Assembly (NCBI GenBank): GCA_004377135.1
Contig: SOHS01000176.1
Span: 1-34,621, forward strand
DNA length: 34,621 nucleotides
DNA from: Dehalococcoidia bacterium
GTDB lineage: Bacteria; Chloroflexota; Dehalococcoidia; GIF9; AB-539-J10
Direction: 5' to 3'
The position numbers were made by a program, and so were the translations under genes. Below the pieces are notes generated by a model that saw only the letters and a program-made list of their open reading frames with translations, ran no database searches and had not been told where the DNA came from. Shown here in pieces: positions 1 to 7,381 of the stretch; the stretch's first letter is position 1, and the number at the start of each line of letters is the position of its first letter.

Positions 1-1112
1 TGCTTAACCCGAAGCTAAAGGGAAAGCCGGTAATCGTGGGCGGAGACCCTGAGCGGCGCGGTGTAGTTGCCTCCGCTTCCTATGAAGCGCGAACTTTCGG
101 CATCCATGCCGGTATGCCGTCATCCAAGGCACACCGACTTTGTCCCCAGGCAGTTTTCATACGGTCTCACTTCTCTATCTATAAAGATGCTTCAGCTAAG
201 TTTATGAAAATCTTAGGCGATTTTTCTCCTCACATCGAACCCTTAGGGTTTGAGGAAGCCTATCTTGATGTTACCGGATGCGAAGAACCTTATGGTTCTC
301 CCCAGAAACTGGCACTGGCTATAAAAGAAAGGATAAATAAGGAACTCAATCTCACAGCTTCCGTAGGCATCGCTACCTGCAAGGTAGTAGCTAAGATCGT
401 CTCCGACCTATGTAAGCCCGATGGCCTGCTGGAGATAGCCCCGGGGGAGGAGCAGGCTTTCCTCAATACACTCCCCGTAGCTAAACTACCCGGGGTGGGC
501 AAGAAAACGGAGCAAGCATTAGGGGAGATTGGGATAACGACAATAGGAGAATTAGCCAGCCTTCCTCTGGACACGATAAAAAGACAGTTCGGAGCAACTG
601 GAGCAGTGCTTCATAGCTATGCCAGGGGAATAGATGACCGGGAGGTAGAAGCGCCGGGCGAAGCTAAATCCATTAGCCAAGAGCTCACTTTTGCCCGCGA
701 TACCCTGGACCGCAATTCTCTTGAGACCAATCTTCATAATTTATGCCAGGAACTTTGCCAGGAGCTGCGCAGCCAAAATAAAAGAGCAAGATGTGTAGCT
801 ATAAAGCTGAGGTATGCCGACTTTAAGACAATCACCCGCCAGGTCACCCTCCAAGAAGCTAGCGACGTTACCCAGGTTGTTTTTGCCACAGCTCAGCAGT
901 TGCTGGGTAAAACTCTGGCACAACAAGAAAAACCAGTACGACTGATAGGTGTTAGAATATCAAGCCTGGTGGGCGAGGGGAAACAGCTCCCCATGTTTGA
1001 TTCCGGGACGGAAAAGCCGGAGCACCTGGATAAAGCTATAGACAAAATTCGAAGCAAATACGGCTCAACGGCGCTAAAAACAGGCAACAGCATTTCTTCT
1101 GAGAGCAGTTAA
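1..1112 (+). CDS. dinB: DNA polymerase IV (Y family), 5'-truncated
   Basis: Translesion DNA polymerase that copies damaged templates. The frame is open from base 3, so the N-terminus lies outside the window; the GTG at 36 is internal. Visible in order: the palm segment with SYEAR near base 80, GFEEAYLD at about 246-269, the GIATCKVVAKIVSDLCKPDG segment, a helix-hairpin-helix (LPGVGKKTEQALGEIGI) and the little-finger domain. A C-terminal QLPMF fits a sliding-clamp binding motif. In the usual S-[LI]-DEA motif the first metal-binding Asp is replaced by Glu (codon GAG at 252-254). An SOS role is plausible because lexA lies nearby, but the promoter is outside the window. Confidence 0.95.
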   Translation, partial: LNPKLKGKPVIVGGDPERRGVVASASYEARTFGIHAGMPSSKAHRLCPQAVFIRSHFSIYKDASAKFMKILGDFSPHIEPLGFEEAYLDVTGCEEPYGSPQKLALAIKERINKELNLTASVGIATCKVVAKIVSDLCKPDGLLEIAPGEEQAFLNTLPVAKLPGVGKKTEQALGEIGITTIGELASLPLDTIKRQFGATGAVLHSYARGIDDREVEAPGEAKSISQELTFARDTLDRNSLETNLHNLCQELCQELRSQNKRARCVAIKLRYADFKTITRQVTLQEASDVTQVVFATAQQLLGKTLAQQEKPVRLIGVRISSLVGEGKQLPMFDSGTEKPEHLDKAIDKIRSKYGSTALKTGNSISSESS

Positions 1113-1178
1113 CCATCCTTTTCAGCGCTAGCCCTTGACCAAGAGTCTTCGTCTGCGTCTTAGAATGGCGGGGAGGGC

Positions 1179-1208
1179 TTGTTTTGGACTTACAATACGA
1201 AGTATAAT
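1179..1208 (+). promoter_or_regulatory. candidate promoter of ilvE
   Basis: A perfect TATAAT at 1203-1208 follows TTGTTT at 1179-1184 with an 18-base spacer. A second TATAAT lies at 1223-1228, very close to the ribosome binding site AAAGGAG at 1231-1237. The -35 match is weak, so the exact start site is uncertain. Confidence 0.35.
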
Positions 1209-1241
1209 TGACTACCTTTACCTATAATAGAAAGGAGAAAG

Positions 1242-2174
1242 ATGTCGGACTATGCCTTTTTCCACAAACAATTTATGCCACTATCTGAAGCCAAAATCAG
1301 CATCCTGACCCATGCCCTCCACTACGGCACCGCTTGCTTTGAGGGCATCCGCGGTAACTGGGATAGCGAGCAAAAAAGATTTTGCATCTTTAGAATCCAA
1401 GATCACTATAAACGCATGTTTGACGGCTGTCGCATCCTGAAAATAAATCTCCCCTATTCCGTGGATGAGCTTTGCCAATTGACCAAGGAGCTTTTGGAAA
1501 GCAGTGGCTACCGGGAAGACGTATACATTCGTCCTTTAGCCTATAAAAGCTCCGAAGCTGTAGGAGTTCGTCTCCACAACCTGGAGGATGATTTCTTAAT
1601 TGTCGTGACCACACTCCCCACTTACCTTGATATAGATAATGGTGTTCGCTGTTGCACCTCGTCGTGGCGCCGCGTGGATGATACCATGATTCCACCTCGA
1701 GGCAAGATTTGTGGCATTTATGTAAACAGCGCTCTGGCTAAAACCGAGGCCCAGGAAAGTGGCTTTGATGAAGCAATATTGTTAACTCAAGATGGACATG
1801 TCTGCGAGGGCAGTGGTGAGAATATCTTCCTTATTTTAGGGGGGAAACTGGTAACTCCACCGTCATCCGATAACATCCTCATGGGCATCACCAGGGACAC
1901 GGTCATGAAATTAGCTAAAAATGAGTTAGGCATAGATACAATTGAAAGGCAAGTTGACAGAAGCGAACTTTATGTGGCTGAAGAATGTTTCTTTACCGGG
2001 ACGGCAGCCAACATGGCGCCAATATTAGAAATCGACCATCGCCCTATAGGCACGGGCGAGATTGGCAAAATGACCGCCAAATTACAAAAGCTCTTCGCCG
2101 AAGTGATACTGGGAAGCAATCCTAAATATCATGATTGGTATTACCTGGTTTCCCCTAAAGCCGTAACGGCATAA
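1242..2174 (+). CDS. ilvE: branched-chain amino acid aminotransferase
   Basis: PLP-dependent, fold-type IV transaminase that interconverts Leu, Ile and Val with their 2-oxo acids; cytoplasmic. Of 310 residues, the family features are HALHYGTACFEGIRG near residue 24, the PLP lysine K155 in PRGKICGIYVNSALAKTEA, and EGSGENIFLI near residue 187. Length is normal for the family. The ATG is preceded by AAAGGAG five bases upstream. It stands alone; the next gene is convergent, only nine bases after its stop. A D-amino acid or aminodeoxychorismate role is less likely given the typical IlvE N-terminus. Confidence 0.95.
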   Translation: MSDYAFFHKQFMPLSEAKISILTHALHYGTACFEGIRGNWDSEQKRFCIFRIQDHYKRMFDGCRILKINLPYSVDELCQLTKELLESSGYREDVYIRPLAYKSSEAVGVRLHNLEDDFLIVVTTLPTYLDIDNGVRCCTSSWRRVDDTMIPPRGKICGIYVNSALAKTEAQESGFDEAILLTQDGHVCEGSGENIFLILGGKLVTPPSSDNILMGITRDTVMKLAKNELGIDTIERQVDRSELYVAEECFFTGTAANMAPILEIDHRPIGTGEIGKMTAKLQKLFAEVILGSNPKYHDWYYLVSPKAVTA

Positions 2175-2183
2175 CCGAATCTC

Positions 2184-2765
2184 TTAAACGGGGGTTATCC
2201 CGGGATCCACGGGTAAAGCCTTGAGCAGGTAGAGGAGGCGACAGCTCTGCTCCAGGACAACAGTATAGTAATAGGCTTCCTCTAACAACTGGCTGGCAGC
2301 AAAAGTTCCATGCCCTCGCACTAAAACCACTCTGTACTCTCCCATCAACCTGGCTATCTCATCGGCAAGTTCTCCCGGCTTCACCCCCATTTCTGCACTT
2401 AAGATAGGCACCTTAGACAACAAAGCCCGCCCTTCTACATCGGGGGGCACAATCTCTTTTTCCACGAAAGACAAAGCAACAGCGTAAGGCGGATGAGCGT
2501 GAACCACCGCCAATGCCGAGGTATTTTTATAGATACAGCGATGAACTTCCAGCTCCGTTGAAGCCAGGGGTGTAGCCCGATTGTTCTTACTTATCCCGGT
2601 CTCCACCAAATCCCCTTCTTGAATGAAGCCCAACAGGCTGCCCCGATGGGTAATAACTAGATGCTCTCCAAGTTTGACGCTGAGATTACCTCCCTGGGGA
2701 GAAACCAATCCTTGAGTGAAGAGAGCTTGTCCCACCGCTTGGAATTGGAACAGCATTTTTAACAC
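2184..2765 (-). CDS. class II aldolase/adducin-family protein
   Basis: Zinc-dependent class II aldolase fold as in fuculose-phosphate aldolase, ribulose-phosphate epimerase AraD and methylthioribulose-phosphate dehydratase. The 193-residue protein shows GGNLSVK (phosphate loop), STELEVH, the metal motif VVHAHPPYA and a third metal His in RGHGTFA. These keep it in the catalytic branch rather than the adducin branch, but the substrate cannot be read from sequence. It is the last gene of the relA-rpsT-lexA unit. The GTG at 2765 abuts the lexA stop, but an ATG at 2756 has AGGTG six bases upstream, overlapping the lexA stop, and may be the true start. Translational coupling to lexA is likely. Confidence 0.85.
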   Translation of the reverse strand: MLKMLFQFQAVGQALFTQGLVSPQGGNLSVKLGEHLVITHRGSLLGFIQEGDLVETGISKNNRATPLASTELEVHRCIYKNTSALAVVHAHPPYAVALSFVEKEIVPPDVEGRALLSKVPILSAEMGVKPGELADEIARLMGEYRVVLVRGHGTFAASQLLEEAYYYTVVLEQSCRLLYLLKALPVDPGITPV

Positions 2766-3404
2766 CTATGATATACGCCGTATCACAGCCACCACCCTCC
2801 CCTGAACCTCAACATTATCTGGAGTAGTATAAATGGGTTTCATCTGACTATTCGCTGGCTCCAGGCGGATACGATTTGGCTCAGCGAAAAACCTTTTAAG
2901 TGTGACCTCTTGTTCTTCCTTAAGCCAGACCGCCACCATATCGCCATTCTCAGCACTGTTCCCATAGTCCATTAAAACCATGTCCCCATCCCCTATCAAA
3001 GCATCCAGCATGGAATTTCCTCTTACCCGAAGGGCATAAATATCTTGCTTTCCTCGAATTAATTCCTCACTGACTTCCAATCCCTCATTGGGAATACTAG
3101 TTCCTGTGTCAGGCACAGGAATAGGCTCACCAGCAGCTATTACCCCCGCTATGGGAATATAAACGAGTTTCCCTCCCTTTTGCTGTGGGGTCAAGAACTC
3201 AATTCCCCGAGATATGTCACTGTGGCGGCGAATATATCCTGCTTGTTCTAACTTGTCCAGGTTGTAAGCTACCACCGAGGTGGAGCTTATCCCACATCCA
3301 GCAGCAATATCTCTAATAGTAGGAGGATAACCTTTGTCATGCAAAAATTCGGTGACAAAGTTGATAATTCCTTCCTGCTTTGGCGAAAGCGACTTAATAG
3401 CCAT
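2766..3404 (-). CDS. lexA: SOS repressor LexA
   Basis: Self-cleaving repressor of the SOS regulon. The N-terminal winged helix (residues about 1-70) has YPPTIRDIA and ISSTSVVAYNLDKLEQ. The C-terminal S24 protease domain has the Ala91-Gly92 cleavage site (VIAAGEP), nucleophile Ser131 (RGNSM) and general base Lys170 (TLKRF), so it should be autocleavable. Length of 212 residues is normal. It lies 14 bases after rpsT with no obvious Shine-Dalgarno, so it is probably coupled to relA-rpsT transcription. I did not find a convincing SOS palindrome (GAAC-N4-GTTC type) upstream of this unit. Canonical autoregulation is therefore not supported here. Confidence 0.96.
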   Translation of the reverse strand: MAIKSLSPKQEGIINFVTEFLHDKGYPPTIRDIAAGCGISSTSVVAYNLDKLEQAGYIRRHSDISRGIEFLTPQQKGGKLVYIPIAGVIAAGEPIPVPDTGTSIPNEGLEVSEELIRGKQDIYALRVRGNSMLDALIGDGDMVLMDYGNSAENGDMVAVWLKEEQEVTLKRFFAEPNRIRLEPANSQMKPIYTTPDNVEVQGRVVAVIRRIS

Positions 3405-3418
3405 CGGTTACCAGTTGA

Positions 3419-3676
3419 CTACTTCTTATTCAGCTTTTTCATCAAGCGAGACTTAAGTCTGGCGCCTTTATTTCTATGAATAATCCCCTTGCTTACTGCC
3501 TTATCTATACCACTCATAGCCTGCGTTGTTTTCTGGTGTGCCGATTCTTCCCCGGCACCAATTGAACTTTTCGCTTTAACTATATGAGTCTTAACACTAC
3601 CGCGTACTAAGCGATTCCTTAACCGTTTTCTCTCTGCTGTCCTGGCTACTTTATTACTCTGCTTGCTAGGTGACAC
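3419..3676 (-). CDS. rpsT: 30S ribosomal protein S20
   Basis: Primary 16S rRNA-binding protein of the small subunit. The 85-residue basic protein shows RTAERKRLRNRLVRGSVKTH and the C-terminal IDKAVSKGIIHRNKGARLKSRL pattern. The start is GTG at 3676 with AGGGGGA about ten bases upstream. Its first 11 bases overlap the 3' end of relA/spoT, an unusual arrangement that ties S20 output to the stringent factor transcript. Confidence 0.95.
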   Translation of the reverse strand: MSPSKQSNKVARTAERKRLRNRLVRGSVKTHIVKAKSSIGAGEESAHQKTTQAMSGIDKAVSKGIIHRNKGARLKSRLMKKLNKK

Positions 3677-5816
3677 TTATTTCCCCCTTTCTCGTTACAC
3701 TTACTACGTTCCATACCGAATAAACTCTAGACATTATTTTGCTTAGCTGAGCAGCACCTTTCACCTCTAAGGTAAAATACAATATGACACTACCATCATT
3801 GTGGTTGCCCATGCTTACCTCGCCAAGGTTTACCCCTTCCTCTGCTATAATAGCACTAATATCCCGAACAAGGCCAACTCTATCCCAAGCATCAATCTGA
3901 ATCATCACGGGGTAAACCTGTGCCACATCACCCCACTCTACCTTGATCAACCTTTCCTTCTCCTCCTCATGGATAATATTAGGGCAATCCCTCCGGTGCA
4001 CAGTGATACCCCGGCCTTGAGTAATATACCCAATAATCTTATCCCCAGGCAAGGGATGACAACAATTAGCTAAACGAGTAAGTAAGTCCCCCACACCCAA
4101 CACGTTAATACTTACAGGGCTGACCTTCCGCGGAGGCATAACTTCAACCCCCTCTCCAGTCGACTCCAACTCTCCGCTTAATTTAAGCATTATTTGAGAG
4201 GAATTGATGCTGCCACTGCCCAAGGCAGCAAAAAGGTCATCTGCGCCGTCATAGTCAAGTAGACGCGCTACTTCGTCTGCACCGGGCAAACCGATGCCTA
4301 ACCTCTTAAGCTCCCTATCCCAAATTTGCTTGCCATATTCAATACATTGACTTCGTTCCTGCTTGTTAAACCATTGCCGAACCTTGCTTCGCGCGTGAGA
4401 CGTCTTAAGATAGCCAAGCTCGGGATTAAGCCAGTCCAGACTCGGGCCCTTATCTACTTTGCTGGCCATAATCGCCACCACATCGCCATTCTTAAGGGTA
4501 TAATTCAAGGGTTCAAGCTTGCCATTCACTTTCGCTCCAATACACCTATAGCCCAAGTTCGTATGAATTCGAAAGGCGAAATCTAGAGGAGTAGCGCCCC
4601 TGGGCAACTCTTTTATCTCCCCTTTAGGAGTATAGACAAACACTCGATCGACAAGAACATCGGTTTTAACAGATTCCAGAAATTCCTCACTATCAAGCTC
4701 TTCTCTCCAATCACCAAGCTGCCGCAACCAAGCTATTTCATCCCTAAATTGCCCACCTACCTTGCCTTCTTTATAGAGCCAGTGAGCAGCCACCCCATAT
4801 TCGTTGACTCTATGCATATCATGGGTCCGAATTTGTATTTCTAGCGGTCTTGTATCTTGACACATTACCGTAGTATGCAAAGCTTGATAGCCATTATCCT
4901 TGGGATTAGCAATAAAATCATCGAACTCTTCAGGAGTAGGACGCCAAAGATTATGAAGTACACCTAATGCCTTATAACAATCTGAAACCGAGTCCACCAA
5001 CACACGTAAGGCGAAAAGGTCATGGATATCCCTAAAATTCTTACCCTGCGCATCATACTTGCCCATCTTTTGATATATGCTGTAAATATGTTTTGGCCGG
5101 CCATAAACCTTAGCTTTTATATCGACCTTATCTAATTCCTGGCACAGTATCTGACTAACCTCAGCTATGAAGCCTTCCCTCTCGGCTCGCTTTCCAGCTA
5201 CCAAACGAGCAATCCGATGGTACAAACGTGGCTTCAGATAGCGAAAAGCTAAATCCTCTAATTGCCATTTCGCATCCCTCATACCTAAACGGTGCGCCAG
5301 GGGAGCATATATCTCCATGGTCTCCTGAGCGATATCACGCCGTTTCTCTGCGGGTAAAGCACCCAGTGTACGCATGTTATGTAACCTGTCTGCCAATTTG
5401 ATAAGAACCACCCGTAGGTCTTCAGCCGTAGCCAGGAGCATTTTGCGCAAGTTTTCCGCCTGAACCTTCGACTTTGTTTCTCTCGTTCGAGCTCGACTTG
5501 TAAGCTTGTTCAACTTAGTAACTCCATCAACAAGTTTACCTACCTGTGAACCAAAGTTGGCCTCAATCTCCTCTAATGGTACACCACAATCCTCGGTGAC
5601 ATCGTGCAACAAGGCTGCAGCTAAGGTTTCAGCATCAAGGTGAAACTCAGCCAAAATCATAGCTGTAGTTAAGGGATGTTCTAAATAAGGCTCTCCTGTT
5701 TTACGCACCTGCCCTTGGTGAGCTCTCGAAGCAAATTCGTAAGCTGCTTTAACCAGAGCTACCTTGTCATCAGGCAGGTAAGTGCCAGCCTGTTTTATAA
5801 GCTCATTAACTTCCAT
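3666..5816 (-). CDS. relA: bifunctional (p)ppGpp synthetase/hydrolase
   Basis: Stringent-response enzyme of the long RelA/SpoT family, 716 residues. In order: HD hydrolase domain with LLHDVTED (H71, D72), so hydrolysis is probably retained; synthetase domain around 230-360 with GRPKHIYSIYQKM, DLFALRV and NPKDNGYQALHT; TGS domain around 385-445; C-terminal ACT domain around 645-716. It can be called rel or spoT equally well. It leads a leftward unit with rpsT, lexA and a class II aldolase. No Shine-Dalgarno is seen before the ATG at 5816. Confidence 0.95.
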   Translation of the reverse strand: MEVNELIKQAGTYLPDDKVALVKAAYEFASRAHQGQVRKTGEPYLEHPLTTAMILAEFHLDAETLAAALLHDVTEDCGVPLEEIEANFGSQVGKLVDGVTKLNKLTSRARTRETKSKVQAENLRKMLLATAEDLRVVLIKLADRLHNMRTLGALPAEKRRDIAQETMEIYAPLAHRLGMRDAKWQLEDLAFRYLKPRLYHRIARLVAGKRAEREGFIAEVSQILCQELDKVDIKAKVYGRPKHIYSIYQKMGKYDAQGKNFRDIHDLFALRVLVDSVSDCYKALGVLHNLWRPTPEEFDDFIANPKDNGYQALHTTVMCQDTRPLEIQIRTHDMHRVNEYGVAAHWLYKEGKVGGQFRDEIAWLRQLGDWREELDSEEFLESVKTDVLVDRVFVYTPKGEIKELPRGATPLDFAFRIHTNLGYRCIGAKVNGKLEPLNYTLKNGDVVAIMASKVDKGPSLDWLNPELGYLKTSHARSKVRQWFNKQERSQCIEYGKQIWDRELKRLGIGLPGADEVARLLDYDGADDLFAALGSGSINSSQIMLKLSGELESTGEGVEVMPPRKVSPVSINVLGVGDLLTRLANCCHPLPGDKIIGYITQGRGITVHRRDCPNIIHEEEKERLIKVEWGDVAQVYPVMIQIDAWDRVGLVRDISAIIAEEGVNLGEVSMGNHNDGSVILYFTLEVKGAAQLSKIMSRVYSVWNVVSVTRKGEISVT

Positions 5817-5852
5817 CTAATTCATGATACTGCAACAGCAAAAGTAACGCAA

Positions 5853-5858
5853 ATTATA
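5853..5858 (-). promoter_or_regulatory. candidate -10 box for the relA-rpsT-lexA unit
   Basis: On the minus strand TATAAT lies 37 bases upstream of the relA/spoT ATG. No good -35 box is seen 16-18 bases further upstream, so this is tentative. Confidence 0.3.
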
Positions 5859-5888
5859 GTTAAGATGGTTAGGAGAGTGCTTACAAAT

Positions 5889-5960
5889 GTCATTCTGAGG
5901 AGTCCCCATAAATCGGGACGAGGAATAATCTCAAAGATCCTTCGCTTCGCTCAGGATGAC
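5889..5960. repeat. palindromic interspersed repeat (REP/MITE-like), about 72 bp
   Basis: Ends GTCATTCTGAG (5889-5899) and CTCAGGATGAC (5950-5960) form an 11-base terminal inverted repeat with one mismatch. Inside is a second hairpin with stem GTCCC/GGGAC. The type GTCATTCTGAG...GGATCCTTCGCTTCGCTCAGGATGAC recurs in environmental bacterial genomes including Chloroflexota, as far as I recall. No ORF is inside. It lies between the divergent relA/spoT and hisS genes and could also act as a transcribed hairpin upstream of hisS. Confidence 0.6.
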
Positions 5961-6018
5961 AATGGCAGGCTGAATAGTTACAATATGGTAAACTACAAGA
6001 TAGACAAGGAGGATTTCT

Positions 6019-7278
6019 TTGTATAAAGCGCCTCGAGGGACATTCGACATCCTGCCACAAGAGCATGCCTACTGGAAATACATAGAGGAAAAAGCTATTT
6101 CCTTATGCCAGCTCTATGGTTACCAACCATTGAGCACGCCGATATTCGAAGATGCCCAGCTTTTCACCAAAACTGTGGCCGGGGGGACAGATATCGTCGA
6201 CAAGGAAATGTATATCTTCGAAGATAAAAGTGGACAGGAATTGGCTTTAAGGGCAGAGGTAACAGCGCCAGTTTGCCGAGCTTATCTAGAGCATGGATTA
6301 TTTAACTTAGTTCAACCCGTGAAGCTTTATTACATTGGACCGGCCTTCAGGTATGAACGTCCCCAGTTTGGGAGGTACCGCCAGCATCACCAATTTGGCT
6401 TTGAGGCTTTAGGGGAGGCAGACCCCGCCCTCGATGCTGAAGTAATTGAAATGGCACAGCAATTCTTTTATTCGCTAGGGCTCTCTCGATTTTCTATTCA
6501 ACTCAATAGCATTGGCTGTAAGGTTTGCCGCCCCGGGTATTTAGAAGTACTGAGGCAGCATTATTCAAGTTATACAGACCGTCTTTGCCCTGACTGCAAA
6601 GCCAGGCTGGTCAAGAACCCGCTACGCCTGCTTGACTGCAAGAAAACCTCTTGCCAGGAGATAGCTAAAACCGCACCGAAAATTCCATATTATCTATGCC
6701 CCGAATGCCAACTCCACTTCCAAAGCGTTCAAAAATATTTAGGGGCAATGAACATCCCCTTTCAATTGAATCATAGATTGGTCCGTGGCCTGGATTATTA
6801 CACCAGGACAGTGTTCGAGATTGAACCTCGAGATAAAGGAGGACAAAGCACGCTCGGCGGAGGTGGTCGCTATGATGACCTCATTGAATCATTAGGAGGC
6901 ACACCAACTCCTGCGGTGGGCTTTGCGGCCGGGCTGGAAAGAATAATATTGAATCTGAAGAAACAGAAATTAGCTATTCCGGCATTGCCCAAGCCCGATG
7001 CTTTTATCGCCTACCTGGGGGAAGAAGCCAAGATTGAAGCGATGAAGATTGCCTCGGAGCTACGGAAAGCTGGGATTGCGATTATCATGGCTACAGGTGA
7101 CAAGAGCCTGAGAGGGCAGATGAGACAAGCTAATTCCCTGGGTAGTGCCTACGCCCTTATCCTCGGCGAACAAGAGATCAGCAACCAGAATGTAATATTG
7201 CGAGATATGAAGAATGGGGAACAAAAAACCATCCCTTTGGCTGAAATAGCCAGAATGCTTAAACAAGGTCAAAAGTAA
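6019..7278 (+). CDS. hisS: histidyl-tRNA synthetase
   Basis: Class II aminoacyl-tRNA synthetase charging tRNA-His. The 419-residue protein has motif 2 (YYIGPAFRYERPQFGRYRQH), the HisA motif LVRGLDYYTRTVFE, motif 3 (GFAAGLERI) and a C-terminal anticodon-binding domain. The start is TTG at 6019: it has an ideal AAGGAGG at 6006-6012 six bases upstream, and the protein begins YKAPRGTFDILP as the family does. A paired CxxC-rich insertion (CPDCK, CPECQ) sits in the middle, as in many bacterial HisRS. Followed 103 bases later by gyrB on the same strand. Confidence 0.96.
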   Translation: MYKAPRGTFDILPQEHAYWKYIEEKAISLCQLYGYQPLSTPIFEDAQLFTKTVAGGTDIVDKEMYIFEDKSGQELALRAEVTAPVCRAYLEHGLFNLVQPVKLYYIGPAFRYERPQFGRYRQHHQFGFEALGEADPALDAEVIEMAQQFFYSLGLSRFSIQLNSIGCKVCRPGYLEVLRQHYSSYTDRLCPDCKARLVKNPLRLLDCKKTSCQEIAKTAPKIPYYLCPECQLHFQSVQKYLGAMNIPFQLNHRLVRGLDYYTRTVFEIEPRDKGGQSTLGGGGRYDDLIESLGGTPTPAVGFAAGLERIILNLKKQKLAIPALPKPDAFIAYLGEEAKIEAMKIASELRKAGIAIIMATGDKSLRGQMRQANSLGSAYALILGEQEISNQNVILRDMKNGEQKTIPLAEIARMLKQGQK

Positions 7279-7296
7279 CACCTACAATGTCAGATA

Positions 7297-7305
7297 TGGT
7301 ATAAT
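7297..7305 (+). promoter_or_regulatory. extended -10 promoter of gyrB
   Basis: TGGTATAAT, an extended -10 with perfect TATAAT at 7300-7305, lies in the hisS-gyrB spacer. No clear -35 box is seen, which is tolerable for an extended -10. The same TGGTAT-AT theme appears before the histidine kinase and response regulator genes in this window. Confidence 0.45.
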
Positions 7306-7381
7306 ATAGACATATTGTCATTGTTATCGACCACAAATGAAAGCCTAAATTGTTTCCCGCCATTACTTACAATTTCGCATT

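Noticed and set aside
1203..1228. TTGACT (1208) with TATAAT (1223) as the ilvE promoter
   Set aside because: The spacer is only nine bases, too short for a sigma-70 promoter.
5715..6026. 103-codon plus-strand frame before hisS
   Set aside because: It overlaps relA/spoT antisense and then runs through the palindromic repeat; translation of the repeat is not protein-like.
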